Part shown: piece after piece, positions 62,907 through 64,000 of the stretch
How the letters are laid out: each line of letters opens with the position of its first letter
Position numbering within the stretch: the stretch's first letter is position 1
Source of the DNA: Neurospora tetrasperma FGSC 2508
Taxonomy: Eukaryota > Ascomycota > Sordariomycetes > Sordariales > Sordariaceae
Assembly: GCF_000213175.1 (NCBI RefSeq)
Contig: NW_009799179.1
Coordinates: 1,189,713-1,253,712, forward strand
Direction: 5' to 3'
DNA length: 64,000 nucleotides
Translations under genes and position numbers: made by a program
The notes under the pieces: model-generated
What the model saw: only the letters and a program-made list of their open reading frames with translations
Told to the model about the DNA's origin: nothing
The model's database searches: none

Positions 62907-62918
62907 CCCTAACCCTAA
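62907..62918. repeat. two interstitial telomere-like CCCTAA units
   Basis: CCCTAACCCTAA is read directly on the plus strand and matches the fungal telomere unit TTAGGG on the other strand. It lies just before a long T-rich tract. Two units are too few to indicate an old chromosome end; a telobox-type protein-binding site is the more likely reading. Confidence 0.6.
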
Positions 62919-64000
62919 TGCCTTTTTTTCCCTTTTTTTTTGTTTTTTTTTTTTCTTTTTTTTTTGTATTTCGTGCTTTTGTGTTTTCTGTCATTGACCA
63001 TTTTGCCTTCCCTTCATTGCCTCGTCCACAATCTATTTCCCGTCCTTTCTTTTTTTCTTATTAGCACGGCGTAGCGCAGCAACTCGCAGCCTTTTGTTAT
63101 TCTTCCTCTGGCCCTCTCTCTCTCTCTCCTCCGTCTCTGTCTCTCCGCCGCCGCCACGCACCTCCAGTGGCATCGATCACTGCACGCCCGCATCGATCAC
63201 TGACAATGCATGATGTGAATGGCCGGCACCACCACCACCACTCAAGTTCACCACCCCCCTCTCCTGGGCGCTGCTGGCTGGCTGTCGGAGAGCGGAGCCT
63301 CTTCAGGACTCAGCTGCAGAAAGATATCTTTTCGGGTACCCTAGACGGAACGAACAGCCAATCTCGCAACAACAACTCCTTTTCTTTCCCGGATGCAGCT
63401 CACTGAAATTTGACAGGCTGAGAAGAATGCTGCCGAAGGGCGGTCATGACTGCTGCAGACTGCATGCTGCAAGTCCAGGTACCGGAACTGCCAGGCCGAC
63501 CACGCTATTGATTTCAAAAACTCGCCAGTCCCAAACCCTCGGTATCGTCTCCTGTCATGTGAGTGGCAGTCGTAATAAGCTGTGGCAGGGTGTTGAGTGT
63601 CTCTTCCTTTGGACAAAGTGTTGTTGTCGTTGTGATTGGACCATTACCTCGTCTCACTCATCCGCGCCCGTCATGAAGATGACTTTCGGCTGCTACCGTC
63701 CCGAGCAACCCTCGAACTTGACGTGGCACCGCATACTGCCCCTTTTTTTGCTTTTGTATAACGTATTGGTTGCACCATCCATCAGTCAGGCTCCTGTGCC
63801 ACGATGCCGTTACTACCATCGACACTCGGGGGACAGTTTTGGGCCTGGCGAGCCTGGCTCAGTTCATCGGCAATTGATTGCTCAAACAAGCCCCCCTGTA
63901 TTGTATGATGCACTGCAGGGACTGAGAGACAGACGGCCCCTCAACCTGTAACGCTCAAGCCGCTGCGCCGCGACAGCCCTCTAGGCCGTCTCAGCAATTA

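Larger units (their letters stand above)
61501..64000. other. gene-free right end of the window
   Basis: It contains G20 at 62632-62651, two telomere-like CCCTAA units at 62907-62918, a long T-rich tract at 62922-62965 and CT-rich sequence at 63107-63145. A 13-bp direct repeat GCATCGATCACTG occurs at 63170-63182 and 63190-63202. T- and CT-rich leaders like this often precede fungal regulatory genes, so a plus-strand gene may begin beyond 64000; that is inference. No frame here is convincing. Confidence 0.45.

Noticed and set aside
63427-63951. 174-codon plus-strand frame with a hydrophobic stretch
   Set aside because: Cys/His/Arg-rich random-looking sequence without domain, good start context or introns.

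Overview
The window is genomic DNA of a filamentous ascomycete, most likely a Neurospora/Sordaria-type Sordariomycete. The genes are split by a few short introns (56-160 nt) with GT...AG ends, and nearly all of these introns carry a CTGAC or CTCAC branch site shortly before the acceptor. The proteins are typically fungal: a Zn2Cys6 regulator, a GH47/EDEM mannosidase, a CAA-encoded polyglutamine protein and a Pro/Ser/Thr/Ala-rich secreted protein. Intergenic DNA is long and of ordinary base composition. No RIP-mutated repeat islands and no large transposons were recognised.

Layout: (1) 41-2394 (+), a Zn2Cys6 transcription factor. (2) 2395-17343, about 15 kb without a convincing gene. (3) 17344-19433 (+), a nuclear, Myb/SANT-like regulator with a likely spliced 5' leader. 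(4) 19434-27814, non-coding and broken by an assembly gap at 24969-25867. (5) 27815-31388 (+), an ER GH47 (EDEM-type) mannosidase with a C-terminal PA domain. (6) 33312-34152 (-), adenine phosphoribosyltransferase. (7) 39739-42120 (-), a multipass membrane protein of unknown function. (8) 43328-44766 (-), a SET-domain protein. (9) 47575-49530 (+), a secreted low-complexity protein. (10) 50505-50576 (+), initiator tRNA-Met. (11) 51720-52226 (-), a doubtful small secreted protein. (12) 55790-55993, a short pogo/Tc1-like MITE. (13) 57847-59586 (-), an F-box-like, Cys-rich polyQ protein. The last 4.4 kb looks non-coding.

The genes do not form a biosynthetic cluster. They are independent housekeeping functions (ER glycoprotein quality control, purine salvage, translation initiation) and regulatory functions (two transcription factors, a SET protein, an F-box-like protein). 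About nine protein genes in 64 kb is sparse, and the empty space lies mainly around the regulators. I found no new multi-gene system. The points most worth a second look are the perfect-TIR MITE, the 15-kb empty stretch before the Myb-like regulator with its spliced leader, the two competing acceptors in the Zn2Cys6 gene, the PA-tailed EDEM, the unassigned membrane protein, and a recurrent TAGGTA/TACCTA motif in intergenic DNA.
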